The translations under genes and the position numbers were made by a program. A DNA stretch of 50,103 bases from CAG-103 sp963627135 (GTDB lineage Bacteria > Bacillota > Clostridia > Oscillospirales > Oscillospiraceae), in contig CAVFZY010000012.1 in assembly GCA_963627135.1 (NCBI GenBank), positions 1 to 50,103 on the forward strand, in the 5' to 3' direction. Positions within the stretch are counted from its first letter, which is position 1, and the number at the start of each line of letters is the position of its first letter. Shown piece by piece: positions 33,444 through 41,917 of the stretch. A model generated the notes under the pieces. It saw nothing but the letters and a program-made list of their open reading frames with translations. It had not been told where the DNA came from and made no database searches.

Positions 33444-34421
33444 CTACTCTGTTTTGGTTTCACTGCTCCGTTTTGACACCTGCTTTGCATGAGCGCGGTA
33501 CTGCGACGGTGTCGCGCCGCAGCGCTCTTTCAAGCACGCGGAAAACTTGCTGGCATTGTCATACCCCGCAGCCTGCGCGATCTGCGTCACCGGCCGTGCG
33601 CTGCGTACCAACTCCACTGCGGCCTGCTCCAGCCGGTACTCCTTGATGTAGTGATATACCGGGACACCGTAGACCTGCTTGAAGATCTTCTGCAGATGGG
33701 ACACCGAGATCTCGTGCTCCGCAGCCAGCTGCGAAAGGGAGACATACCCCTCCCGGTCGGTCAGCAGATGATCCCGGAGATGCCGGGCCAGCTCCGCCTG
33801 TCTGGCAGAGCAGTACAGGTCGGCCGCGGAGTCTCGCGGGACGCGGCCGAGCAGCAACAGCAGTTCCAGCACCTTGAGCTGCAAAAAGCCGGGATCCAGA
33901 TAGGCAACGCTCTCATACAGCTCGCGGAACACGTGCTCGCAGCGCGGCCCGGCGGGACCATACGTGTACCACTTACAGCCCAGAAGGTTGCGCTTGAGCG
34001 CTGAAAAGTCCAGGGAAAACGCCGGAGCGTTCCGCTCGATCCAGCGCCGGGCGGCCGCCGGATCCATCTCCAGACAGATGCCCTCATAATAGCCCAGCGG
34101 GAAGTGCGACTCCGACATCGTGCCGTGCACACCGTCATAGCAGTTGATGGCCATGTCCCCTGGCTTGAGCAGGACATGATCGCGCAGAGAAAACCGGGTC
34201 TCGAAGCGCCCGTTGGCGCAGAAATTGATCTCCAGCATCCCGGTCTGCATGCGAATCTCCGTATAGGAGCCCATCTCCAGCCGCATCTGCATGGCGCTCA
34301 CGCCATCGAGCAGCGGATAGAAATGGATCTCTCCGCTGCCGGCCGCATTTTCAAAGCCGCCAGTCTGCCCATCTGGGATGGCAGCTGCATCTGTCTCATT
34401 ATGATACACGATCCTGATCAC
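33444..34421 (-). CDS. AraC-family transcriptional regulator
   Basis: 325 residues. The C-terminal ~100 residues hold two helix-turn-helix motifs: VSLSQLAAEHEISVSHLQKIFKQVYGVPVYHYIKEYRLEQA and PVTQIAQAAGYDNASKFSACLKERCGATPSQYR. The N-terminal ~200 residues form a sensor region (TEIRMQTGMLEINFCANGRFETRF...LKPGDMAINCYDG) of the type seen in PchR-like regulators that respond to siderophores. The start is GTG at 34421 with GGGGAGG upstream and overlaps the preceding stop by one base (TAGTG). It is the last gene of an operon led by an alpha/beta hydrolase behind an iron box. Confidence 0.88.
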   Translation of the reverse strand: MIRIVYHNETDAAAIPDGQTGGFENAAGSGEIHFYPLLDGVSAMQMRLEMGSYTEIRMQTGMLEINFCANGRFETRFSLRDHVLLKPGDMAINCYDGVHGTMSESHFPLGYYEGICLEMDPAAARRWIERNAPAFSLDFSALKRNLLGCKWYTYGPAGPRCEHVFRELYESVAYLDPGFLQLKVLELLLLLGRVPRDSAADLYCSARQAELARHLRDHLLTDREGYVSLSQLAAEHEISVSHLQKIFKQVYGVPVYHYIKEYRLEQAAVELVRSARPVTQIAQAAGYDNASKFSACLKERCGATPSQYRAHAKQVSKRSSETKTE

Positions 34422-34747
34422 TATGCGCCTCCCCTTTCTCGGCGCCGAATCCGCAGCAGCCCGGCGTAGGAGCACCCGAGGATGGTGCAAATGGCCGCAT
34501 AAACACCTACCAGGACCGTCAGGATGCCAAACCATGCGCTGACCCGCACCGCGAGTACCAGAAGCGCCGCAAATATGCCCCAGCTGAGCACGCTGCCCAC
34601 GCGCATAGTGCGCCGGATGGCTTCGCTGATTGTGAGCTCCTCCTCCGGTGTGTAGAGCCGGAAGTCGTGCTTGCTGCGGAAGATCGCCCAGAACGAATAG
34701 CGGGAAACGAATTCGATCCCATCGGCGACAAGAGCGCGTTTGAGCAT
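34421..34747 (-). CDS. Small membrane protein of unknown function
   Basis: 108 residues with two adjacent hydrophobic helices (VGSVLSWGIFAALLVLAVRVSAWFGILTVLVGVYAAICTILG). A charged N-terminal part of ~50 residues precedes them and a basic tail (RIRRRERGGA) follows. No family was recognised. The second ATG (34747) is preferred because AAGGA abuts the first. It lies between the hydrolase and araC genes with 1-10 nt spacing, so the three are co-transcribed. Confidence 0.75.
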   Translation of the reverse strand: MLKRALVADGIEFVSRYSFWAIFRSKHDFRLYTPEEELTISEAIRRTMRVGSVLSWGIFAALLVLAVRVSAWFGILTVLVGVYAAICTILGCSYAGLLRIRRRERGGA

Positions 34748-34756
34748 ACGCATTCC

Positions 34757-35530
34757 TTACTTTCTGATAAACGGAAGGTCCGGCATACAGTTCCGCTCCA
34801 TGATGGCGCGCAGCATAGCCGCAAAGCCATGCGGGTCACGGATCTGATACTGCATGTGGTCATGCCCTTCCAGCACTGGGAAATGGCCGTGCGGATAGGC
34901 TTTGCGCACCGCGTCCCGGTATTTGAAGTGCTCCTCGGCGCTGCCGAATGCAAAATATGTGTGCGCTTGCAGTTGCTCCGGCAGCGGCGCGAACGGAGCA
35001 TCCTCCAGACTGTCCGCCAGCTGGCGGCGCAGGTCCCCGTAAGTCAGCGCCCTGCCGGCTGCAATGAAATAGGGCTTGATGGCATCATCGTCGCACCAGA
35101 GGATCTTTTTGAGCGTCGCCCCCTTCGTCCAGTACAGGCTCTTAATCGCCAGATATAAAAACGGTGTCATGACGCGGCGGGTCACTCTGTCGATCTGCGC
35201 AAACTGCCCGCCGTCAAAGTAAACATGCTCCACCGGCAGCTTTGTCTGCGCCAAAAACGCCATAGCGAGATCGGCGCCGATCGACGACGCTACAACCAGC
35301 GCAAGGCGCTCCACACCCTGCGCGCGCAGATATTCCTCCATCTGCCGCACCTCGTCCGCTTTGCTGACGTACTTCTGACCGGCACAATAGACCGTGGAAG
35401 TGGGCAGAATACAAAAGTATCTGTCCCGTAAATATCGCACCACCGGCTCACTGCTTGCCCCCGTCACACCCATGGCATGGAAAAAGAGCACGGCCGGATT
35501 TATCTTATCGCCGCATGTTTCAAATCGCAT
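34757..35530 (-). CDS. Alpha/beta-hydrolase fold protein
   Basis: 257 residues. The nucleophile elbow appears as VVASSIGADLAMAF (Ser in S-x-G). The oxyanion part VLFFHAMGVTGASSEP and a late HGHFPVLEGHDHMQYQIRDP, carrying the catalytic His, fit the fold. The substrate is unknown; in this iron-box operon an esterase acting on a siderophore or heme-related ester is possible but unproven. AGAGGTGG precedes the ATG. It is the first gene of the hydrolase-membrane protein-araC operon. Confidence 0.8.
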   Translation of the reverse strand: MRFETCGDKINPAVLFFHAMGVTGASSEPVVRYLRDRYFCILPTSTVYCAGQKYVSKADEVRQMEEYLRAQGVERLALVVASSIGADLAMAFLAQTKLPVEHVYFDGGQFAQIDRVTRRVMTPFLYLAIKSLYWTKGATLKKILWCDDDAIKPYFIAAGRALTYGDLRRQLADSLEDAPFAPLPEQLQAHTYFAFGSAEEHFKYRDAVRKAYPHGHFPVLEGHDHMQYQIRDPHGFAAMLRAIMERNCMPDLPFIRK

Positions 35531-35608
35531 TGTTTTCCACCTCTATCGAATCCATATCGTCATCATACCTGTCACTCCAGAACAGGCACACTCCTTTTTC
35601 GGTTTTAT

Positions 35609-35626
35609 AGTTAGATTTAGCTAACT
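35609..35626. promoter_or_regulatory. Iron box between divergent promoters
   Basis: AGTTAGATTTAGCTAACT is an 18-bp palindrome. On the minus strand it sits directly after the -10 of the hydrolase operon promoter. On the plus strand it lies where the -35 of a rightward promoter would be. Confidence 0.8.
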
Positions 35627-35632
35627 CTCTAT

Positions 35633-35661
35633 GTTATAATGTTACCGTCGTCCCTTTTCAA
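35633..35661 (-). promoter_or_regulatory. Sigma-A promoter of the hydrolase-araC operon
   Basis: TTGAAA (35656-35661) and TATAAC (35633-35638) on the minus strand are 17 nt apart, with the iron box covering the predicted start site. Confidence 0.7.
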
Positions 35662-35762
35662 GATGGGAAATGCCTGTTTAGACCGACACGTATCCACGCT
35701 GGCCTAGGGAACGCGCAGCTGGACAGCGCAAAGCGAGACTTCATCAGAAGTCTCGCTTTTAT
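35647..35762 (+). ncRNA. Candidate small RNA next to an iron box
   Basis: An extended -10 element TGTTATAAT (35632-35640) points to a rightward start near 35647. About 110 nt later a strong hairpin AAGCGAGACTT / AAGTCTCGCTT followed by TTATT (35729-35764) ends the unit on the plus strand. No open frame with a ribosome-binding site lies between. The iron box at 35609-35626 lies just upstream. This architecture fits an iron-responsive small RNA, but the hairpin could instead serve the minus-strand operon ending at 35775. Confidence 0.4.
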
Positions 35763-35764
35763 TA
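35729..35764. terminator. Terminator between DUF454 gene and candidate small RNA
   Basis: An 11-12 bp stem with a six-base loop; TTTTATTAC follows on the plus strand, only TTTGCGC on the minus strand. It lies 11 nt beyond the end of the long minus-strand heme operon. Confidence 0.75.
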
Positions 35765-35774
35765 CATGAATGTA

Positions 35775-36200
35775 TCAGACCTGCGGCGGCTGCGCATCCG
35801 TGCGCAGCGCGGCAGACTCCGCGACCGTGATCGTCTTGACACCAAAGACAAAATAGACAATATGGCACACCCAGACGACGGCGAGGATGATGCAGGGCAC
35901 CAACAGCCCCTTGCGCATCATGAAGAAGAAGCCGACCGCCATGAGCACCGTCACCGACGAGAGAATGCCGACCTTGGTGCGCACGGTCATGCCCTTTTTC
36001 TTCACGAAGGAGTCGAGGTGCTTTTTGTACATCTGCGTGCCGACGAACCAGTCGTGCAGCCGCTGCGAGGAATTGGCAAAGCAGAACACCGTCACTAGGA
36101 AAAACGGCACCGTCGGCAAGATCGGCAGCACAATACCCACGCAGCCGAGCGCAAGGCTCAGGCAGCCGATGATGAGAAAGAGCAATTGCTTGAGTTTCAC
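35775..36200 (-). CDS. DUF454 (YbaN-like) inner-membrane protein
   Basis: A 141-residue protein with four hydrophobic helices. LLFLIIGCLSLALGCVGIVLPILPTVPFFLVTVFCFANSSQRLHDWF is the DUF454 signature. Function is not established. The start is GTG at 36200 with AAGGAGG upstream, 17 nt behind the second ABC half-transporter. It is the last gene of the heme operon. DUF454 genes are found near heme uptake genes elsewhere, so a role in heme handling is likely but unspecified. Confidence 0.85.
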   Translation of the reverse strand: MKLKQLLFLIIGCLSLALGCVGIVLPILPTVPFFLVTVFCFANSSQRLHDWFVGTQMYKKHLDSFVKKKGMTVRTKVGILSSVTVLMAVGFFFMMRKGLLVPCIILAVVWVCHIVYFVFGVKTITVAESAALRTDAQPPQV

Positions 36201-36217
36201 TTCAGACCTCCTTGGTA

Positions 36218-37876
36218 TCAGCTCATGCGGCCGTGTTCGACCGAGTAGACCGTATCGGCGATGCGCATCGTCGAAGCGCGGTGCGACACGAGCACGACCG
36301 TCCTGCCCGCTCGCTCTTCGCGCAGGGCGCGCAGGATGACCGCCTCGTTGAGGCTGTCGAGATTGCTCGTCGGCTCGTCGAGCAGCAGGAAGGGCGCATC
36401 GTGCAAAAACGCGCGCGCAAGGCCCAGCCGCTGCCGCTCGCCGCCGGAGAGCGTGTCGCCGAGCTCACCGACCGGGGTGTCATACCCCTGCGGCAACGTG
36501 CAGATGAAGTCATGCACCGCTGCCTTGCGACAGGCCGCCTCAATCTCGGCATCGGTCGCATCCAGGCGCGCTATACGCAGGTTGCTGCGGATGCTGTCGT
36601 GAAACAGATGCGTATCCTGCGTGACAAAACTCTCGAGCACACGCAGATTCGCCGTGTTCACGGCCGAAATATCGGTACCCGAAATGTGCACGCTCCCCTG
36701 CTGCACGGCCCAGAAGCGCATGAGCAGCTTCAGCAGCGTGGACTTGCCGCTGCCGCTGCGGCCGACGATACCGATGACCGCGTGCTCTGGCACCGAGACG
36801 GACACATCGGAAAGCACAGTTTCCTCGCCATACGAAAATGTGACATGCTGCGCGTCCGCGCCGGTGAATGCGATGTCCGGCTGCCCGGTCACTTCGGCGA
36901 CAGCGGGCGTCTCATCGAGAATGTCCAGCACGCGGTTGCCGGCAGCAAACGTGCTCTGCAGCGTGCTGCCGAGGTTCGCCAGCGCGATCACCGGCCCAAA
37001 GGACGAAAAGAGCGCAAGTGTCGGGATAAGCACACCGTCAAACCCGACCTGCCCGGCGCGGCAGAGCGCCGCGGCAGCAAAGAGCATCGCCAGATCGAAC
37101 AACAAAATGACCGTGTTCGCAGCCGCGGCATTGTGGCCGGAGATGCGCTTCATCTGTGCGGCGTCCTGCGCGAGAGCATCGGTCTGTGCGTTCATCTGCG
37201 CCAGCCGCTGCGCCCCCTGCCCGTACTGTACTGTCTCCGGCAGCCCGCGCAGGCTGTCGAGCACAAACGCCGAGAGCGCGCCCGCCTTCGTGCGGTAGCG
37301 CAGACCGGTGTCCTTGCTGCGGCGCGAGGTAACAACCGGGACAATGACGCCGACCGTGCCGTACGCCGCCAGCGCCAGAAGCCCCAGGCCCCAGTGATAG
37401 TGCCCGATGAACAGGCACATGCCGATACTGAATGCCAGCGCGATGATCACTGGGGAGACCGTGTGCGCGTAGAACACCTCGAGCAGCTCAATGTCCGACG
37501 TGATAACGGAAATGAGATCCCCCTTATCGCGCCCCTCGAGCTTGGCCGGGCAAAGCCGACGCAGCGCGCGAAACACCTGATTGCGGATGCGTGCGAGGAG
37601 CTTGAAGGCTATAAAGTGATTACACGTCTGCTCCGCGTAACGGAAGGCGCCGCGAAGCAGTGCAAACACGAGCACGTATGCAAACACTGCCGTCAACCCC
37701 ATCGGCGCCGGGAAATGCAGCAGCTCCAGCAGCGCATAGCCGCCGAAAATCGTGATCAGCGCCGCACAAACGTGGCCGAGCAAGCCCATGACGATGGCGA
37801 GAAGCATATACCCAACCAGCGGACGAACGAGTCCGATGAGCTGGGCCATGACGGCAAAACCGCTCCGCTGCTTCAT
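36218..37876 (-). CDS. ABC half-transporter (permease-ATPase), CydC-like
   Basis: 552 residues: a six-helix exporter-type membrane domain (~1-310) and an ATPase with Walker A GRSGSGKST, signature LSGGERQRLGLARAF, Walker B FLLLDEPTSNLD and H-loop LVSHR. It resembles CydC-type transporters. The ATG overlaps the preceding stop in an ATGA, so the two half-transporters are probably made as a heterodimer. Its place behind heme import genes suggests export or redox control linked to heme, or uptake in the reverse-acting IrtAB manner. The substrate is unknown. Confidence 0.88.
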   Translation of the reverse strand: MKQRSGFAVMAQLIGLVRPLVGYMLLAIVMGLLGHVCAALITIFGGYALLELLHFPAPMGLTAVFAYVLVFALLRGAFRYAEQTCNHFIAFKLLARIRNQVFRALRRLCPAKLEGRDKGDLISVITSDIELLEVFYAHTVSPVIIALAFSIGMCLFIGHYHWGLGLLALAAYGTVGVIVPVVTSRRSKDTGLRYRTKAGALSAFVLDSLRGLPETVQYGQGAQRLAQMNAQTDALAQDAAQMKRISGHNAAAANTVILLFDLAMLFAAAALCRAGQVGFDGVLIPTLALFSSFGPVIALANLGSTLQSTFAAGNRVLDILDETPAVAEVTGQPDIAFTGADAQHVTFSYGEETVLSDVSVSVPEHAVIGIVGRSGSGKSTLLKLLMRFWAVQQGSVHISGTDISAVNTANLRVLESFVTQDTHLFHDSIRSNLRIARLDATDAEIEAACRKAAVHDFICTLPQGYDTPVGELGDTLSGGERQRLGLARAFLHDAPFLLLDEPTSNLDSLNEAVILRALREERAGRTVVLVSHRASTMRIADTVYSVEHGRMS

Positions 37877-39609
37877 AGCGTGCTCCCCTCCTTTTCGTAG
37901 TTTTCCAGCGCCTGCTGCGCATCCCACAGCCGAGCATAGATCCCGCCTGCACGCAGCAGCGCGTCGTGCGTACCCTGTCCGGCGAGCATGCCGCCGTCGA
38001 GCACATAAATGTTGTCCGAGACTGTGACATTCGCCAGCCGATGGGAAATGAGAATGACCGTCTTGTGCCCGGCAAGCGCGTGAATCTCGGCCATAATGTC
38101 GTTTTCACTCTCGACATCAATGTTCGATGTAGCCTCGTCAAAGAGATACACCGGTGTGTCGTGCAGCAGGGCGCGCGCGAGCGCGAGCCGCTGCCGCTGG
38201 CCGCCGGAGAGGTTGCTCCCCTGCTCAGTCAACTCGGTGTCCAGCCCCTGCTCCTGCTCGAGAAACGCAGCGAGCTTCACCTGCCGCAGCACGGCCCACA
38301 GTGCTTCATCCGGCGCATCCGGCCGGGCCATGTGCAAATTCTCGCGCACAGTGCCTTTGAACAGATAGCTCTGGTGGCTTACGTAGGTGATATGCCGCAT
38401 GAGGCTTTCCTCGGAAATGTCAGCAAGCGGCACACCGCCGACCGTGACCGCGCCGGTGTAGCCGCAACTGCGCCCCATAAGGATGGACGCGATCGTGGAC
38501 TTGCCGCAGCCGGATGCTCCGACGACGGACGTGAACGATCCGGCCAGGAACGTGAGATCGAGCCCATGGAGGATCTCCCGCTCCGGAGTGTAGGAAAAAT
38601 GCAGGTCCCGGCAAACGATGTCCCCGTCTGGGCAGGTCTGTGTGCGTACCGGCGGCTCCGGCAGGTCGAGCAGGCAAAAGATCTTGTCGCTCGCGGCCAT
38701 GCCGTTCATGGCGATGTGGAAAAACGAGCCGAGCTGCCGCATGGGGATGAAAAAGTCCGCTGCCAGCAGGATAATCAACAGCGCACCCGAGAGCGCAACA
38801 TGTCCCGCGCGGTACTGCGTCGCCGCGAGGATGACGCCCAGCGCCGCGCCGCCATAGGCGATGACGTCCATGATCGTGACAGAGTTAAGCTGCATGGTCA
38901 GGACCTTCATGGTGATCTTGCGGAACTTCTCCGCCTCCTCGTTCATGACGTCATTGCGCTGCCCGTCCGCCTGATAAATTTTCAGCGTCGTGAGGCCCTG
39001 CAGGTTTTCGAGGAACGTATCGCCGAGCTTCGTATACTGCCCCCAGTAGCGCGACAGGAGCTTTTTTGCCCACGTCTGTACCGCTGCAATGGCTGCCGGG
39101 ATAAGCGGCACGCACACGAGCAGCACGACCGCCGCCGGCACATTGACAAAGCACAGCACGGCAAAAAGCGTCACCGGCGCGAGCATGGCATAGAAAAACT
39201 GCGGAAGATAAGCGCCGAAATACGTCTCGAGCTGATCCACACCCTCGACGGCGACCTGCACGACCTCCGCCGTGGAGATCTGCTCGGAATAGGACGCGCC
39301 AAGGCGCAGCAGCTTTTCATAGATCTGCGTGCGCAGCGTCTTTTTCACCGAACGAGAGGACAGGTCGCTCATACGCGCGGCGCCGGTCGTGCACAGATAG
39401 CGGATAATGACAGCTGTGGCCGCGACCGTCACCGTCGTCAGCAGGTGTTCCGCCGATGCAGGCCCCGCCAGCAGAGAGGCGAGCAGAGCAGCGATGCTCA
39501 TCATCATGGAAACATTCGCCACAAGACCGCACCACTGCAGCGCCACGTTCGCGGCGATGTATTTTTTACTCTCCGGCACCGTGCCGATCAGGCGCTTGTC
39601 GATCATCAT
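37873..39609 (-). CDS. ABC half-transporter (permease-ATPase), CydD-like
   Basis: 578 residues with an exporter membrane domain (~1-320), then Walker A GASGCGKST, signature LSGGQRQRLALARAL, Walker B VYLFDEATSNID and H-loop LISHR. The ATG at 39609 has GGGAGGTG upstream. It overlaps the stop of a 22-codon frame that itself overlaps the regulator stop. It pairs with the CydC-like subunit downstream. Confidence 0.88.
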   Translation of the reverse strand: MMIDKRLIGTVPESKKYIAANVALQWCGLVANVSMMMSIAALLASLLAGPASAEHLLTTVTVAATAVIIRYLCTTGAARMSDLSSRSVKKTLRTQIYEKLLRLGASYSEQISTAEVVQVAVEGVDQLETYFGAYLPQFFYAMLAPVTLFAVLCFVNVPAAVVLLVCVPLIPAAIAAVQTWAKKLLSRYWGQYTKLGDTFLENLQGLTTLKIYQADGQRNDVMNEEAEKFRKITMKVLTMQLNSVTIMDVIAYGGAALGVILAATQYRAGHVALSGALLIILLAADFFIPMRQLGSFFHIAMNGMAASDKIFCLLDLPEPPVRTQTCPDGDIVCRDLHFSYTPEREILHGLDLTFLAGSFTSVVGASGCGKSTIASILMGRSCGYTGAVTVGGVPLADISEESLMRHITYVSHQSYLFKGTVRENLHMARPDAPDEALWAVLRQVKLAAFLEQEQGLDTELTEQGSNLSGGQRQRLALARALLHDTPVYLFDEATSNIDVESENDIMAEIHALAGHKTVILISHRLANVTVSDNIYVLDGGMLAGQGTHDALLRAGGIYARLWDAQQALENYEKEGSTL

Positions 39610-39674
39610 CGGCAGCACCTCCCACCAAGCACGGCGGTGCGGCAGGTGCGCACCTGTATCTGGTCAAGCTTCAT
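39606..39674 (-). CDS. Possible 22-residue coupling peptide
   Basis: A frame of 22 codons (MKLDQIQVRTCRTAVLGGRC plus two) begins in the ATGA that ends the regulator gene. It ends in the ATGA that begins the ABC half-transporter gene, with AAAGGAG ~10 nt upstream. Two ATGA junctions in a row would couple translation across the gap. It may be chance; no homology is claimed. Confidence 0.3.
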   Translation of the reverse strand: MKLDQIQVRTCRTAVLGGRCCR

Positions 39675-40057
39675 AGGTTCTCTTCTCCTTTGTGTTCGTT
39701 TCCAGGCAGCAGCTGCAGCAGCGCAGCAAAGCTCGCCGGGCTGACTGCATGCTCCATCTCGCAGGCGTCATGCGCTGCGGTTTTTTCATCCACGCCGAGC
39801 GAGGCGAGCATCGTACGAAAAAAACGGTTGCGCGCATACGTCGCCTCGGCAATTTCCTGCCCGGCAGCCGTCAGCTGTACCGTATGGTCAGCCATCCGCA
39901 GCAGGTACCCCTCTTGCTCGAGCGCCTTAAGCGTGAGCGAGACAGTTGCCCGTGAAACGCCAAGCGCGTCAGCGATGTTTATCCCGTGCACTTCCCCCTG
40001 CCGGGACAAAATGTGGATCGTCTTGAGATAATCCTCTGCGGTTCGTTTCTGCTTCAT
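39671..40057 (-). CDS. DtxR/IdeR-family iron-dependent regulator
   Basis: A 128-residue metalloregulator. The winged helix is residues ~1-65 (TAEDYLKTIHILSRQGEVHGINIADALGVSRATVSLTLKALEQEGYLL). The dimerisation and metal domain follows, without the SH3-like third domain. DACEMEH supplies Cys99, Glu102 and His103, the same set as Cys102, Glu105 and His106 of DtxR. MntR proteins instead have Glu at the Cys position, so iron is the likely signal. CAGGAG precedes the ATG. It is inside the heme operon and is the best candidate to bind the AGTTAG-CTAACT boxes. Confidence 0.88.
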   Translation of the reverse strand: MKQKRTAEDYLKTIHILSRQGEVHGINIADALGVSRATVSLTLKALEQEGYLLRMADHTVQLTAAGQEIAEATYARNRFFRTMLASLGVDEKTAAHDACEMEHAVSPASFAALLQLLPGNEHKGEENL

Positions 40058-40077
40058 GTGTGTCTCCTGTCGGCACG

Positions 40078-40854
40078 TCAGATTGGGATGACAAAGGGCT
40101 TACCGTCGACCGGCCGAATGGCCAGATCCACATCGTAAACGCGGCGGATCAGCTCCGGAGTGATGATCTCCTCCGGCAGACCGTGTGCACACACCCGCCC
40201 GTCGCACATAGCAACAATCTCGTCGCTGTAGTGCAGGGACTGATTGATGTCGTGCAGCACCATGACGATCGTCATGCCAAACTCCCGGTTCAGCCGCTGG
40301 ATCAGGTGCAGGATCTGCAACTGGTAGCGGATGTCGAGATAGGTCGTCGGCTCATCGAGAAAGAGCACCTGCGTGCCCTGCGCGAGCGCCATGGCGATCC
40401 AGACGCGCTGCTTCTGCCCACCGGAGAGCTCCGCGACCGGCTTGTCGCGATACTTGTCCGTGTGTGTGATCTCCATCGCCCAGCGGATCTTCTCAGCATC
40501 CGCCTCCGGATCCGGTGACAGGCCCATGGTCTGGTACGGCGTACGTCCATAAGACACAAGCTTTTCCACCGAGAGGTCCGCCGGGGCGGTGTTGTATTGG
40601 TGCACGATGGCGACCTGCCGGGCAAAGTCACGCAGGCGGCAGGTGGTAATGTCCTGACCGCGTAGCAGGATCTGCCCGGCGTCCGGGCGGAGATTCTTAG
40701 TCATGAGGTGAAACAGCGTGCTCTTGCCGCAGCCGTTGGCACCGATCAGTGTCGTGATGCGACCGGCATGCAGGTCAAGGTTCAGCTCGTTGAGCACGGC
40801 GTGCTTTCCGTAAGCAAACGACAGACCACGGATCTGAAAAACATTATCCGACAT
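40078..40854 (-). CDS. Heme/iron ABC transporter ATPase (FecE/HtsC-type)
   Basis: 258 residues with Walker A GANGCGKST, signature LSGGQKQRVWIAMAL, Walker B VLFLDEPTTYLDI and H-loop VLHDINQSL, all as in siderophore and heme importers. It powers the adjacent permease. Its 5' end overlaps the permease stop by 11 nt and its stop lies 20 nt before the dtxR-type gene. Confidence 0.92.
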   Translation of the reverse strand: MSDNVFQIRGLSFAYGKHAVLNELNLDLHAGRITTLIGANGCGKSTLFHLMTKNLRPDAGQILLRGQDITTCRLRDFARQVAIVHQYNTAPADLSVEKLVSYGRTPYQTMGLSPDPEADAEKIRWAMEITHTDKYRDKPVAELSGGQKQRVWIAMALAQGTQVLFLDEPTTYLDIRYQLQILHLIQRLNREFGMTIVMVLHDINQSLHYSDEIVAMCDGRVCAHGLPEEIITPELIRRVYDVDLAIRPVDGKPFVIPI

Positions 40855-41836
40855 AGGCTTGCTTCGACCTCCTCAGGAGCAGAATAAAGAATGGGCCGCC
40901 GACGACCGACATGATGACCGCCGCGCTGATCTCATATGGCGCTGCGATCGTGCGGCCGACCGTATCGGCCAGCAGCAGCGTAAACGCGCCGAGCAGCACG
41001 GAATACGGCACGAGCACCTTGTGGTTGCTGCCGACGAGCAGCCGCGCGATATGCGGCACGATCAGCCCCAGAAAGCTGATGGGCCCGATAACGGCCGTGC
41101 TGATGGAGGCCAGCAGCACCGCGATCACGGAGATGACGATGCGGCTGCGCGTCACATTCACGCCGAGGCCGCGCGCGGTCTTGTCCTCGAGCGCGAGCAG
41201 GTTGCACTGCCCCGTCACAAACAGAGACGCGACGAGCCCGACCAGCACATAGCCCACGAGCGTCTGAAAATCATCCCACGTCTTTTGCGTGATGTTGGCG
41301 TTGACGATACTGGCCACGCCGGAGTAGCTGCTGCCGGTGCCGGAATTGAACGCGCTCATAAGGCCGGTGAACATAGCGTTGACCGCCACACCCACGAGCA
41401 GGATGCGCAGCGGACTCAATCCGCCGCGCCATGACAGGCTGTAGACGAGCGCGAAGGCGAGCATGCCGCCGAGGAACGCGAACAGCGGCGTGACGAAATA
41501 CAGCGACGGCACGAACGCCGTCACGAGCACGGCCGCCAGACTGGCGCCGGAGCTCACGCCGATGATGCCGGGATCAGCCAGCGGATTTTTCATCACAGCC
41601 TGCAGCAGCACGCCGGACACGGCCGTGGCCGCGCCGCCGAGCAGCGCGATGAAGATGCGCGGAAAACGCAGGTCGTAGATCGTGGCGACATTCTTGTCAT
41701 ATGCCATGAACAGACCGCGAAACAGCTCCCCCGGCGTCACCTTCAGGCTGCCGGTATTGACGGCGAGCAAAAACAGCACGACAAGCGCCAGCGCCGTGAC
41801 GACAAAGGAGAGTACTTTTTTTCGTCTTGAGATCAA
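40844..41836 (-). CDS. Heme/iron ABC transporter permease (FecCD/IsdF/HtsB-type)
   Basis: 330 residues, nine to ten membrane helices. RFPRIFIALLGGAATAVSGVLLQAVMKNPLADPGIIGVSSGASLAAV and ISTAVIGPISFLGLIVPHIARLLVGSNHKVLVPYSVLLGA are FecCD signatures. The likely start is TTG at 41836 with GGGAGG 9 nt upstream. It lies 81 nt after the binding-protein gene, a gap filled by a strong hairpin. Confidence 0.92.
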   Translation of the reverse strand: MISRRKKVLSFVVTALALVVLFLLAVNTGSLKVTPGELFRGLFMAYDKNVATIYDLRFPRIFIALLGGAATAVSGVLLQAVMKNPLADPGIIGVSSGASLAAVLVTAFVPSLYFVTPLFAFLGGMLAFALVYSLSWRGGLSPLRILLVGVAVNAMFTGLMSAFNSGTGSSYSGVASIVNANITQKTWDDFQTLVGYVLVGLVASLFVTGQCNLLALEDKTARGLGVNVTRSRIVISVIAVLLASISTAVIGPISFLGLIVPHIARLLVGSNHKVLVPYSVLLGAFTLLLADTVGRTIAAPYEISAAVIMSVVGGPFFILLLRRSKQAYVG

Positions 41837-41863
41837 TGGGGACGACCTCCCTTTCTGAAAACA

Positions 41864-41898
41864 GACCGGCCTGCCGAGACACCGACGGCAGACCGGTC
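41864..41898 (-). other. Intercistronic hairpin between binding protein and permease
   Basis: A 13-bp stem with one mismatch (41864-41876 with 41886-41898) and a nine-base loop is followed on the minus strand by TGTTTTC. It likely acts as a partial terminator or mRNA 3' end protector, favouring the binding protein. Confidence 0.65.
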
Positions 41899-41917
41899 GC
41901 TGCATAGATCCTGAATA

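Noticed and set aside
36212..39744. Two long plus-strand frames of 560-590 codons opposite the ABC half-transporters
   Set aside because: They mirror conserved Walker and signature regions of real minus-strand genes and have no ribosome-binding site or family resemblance.
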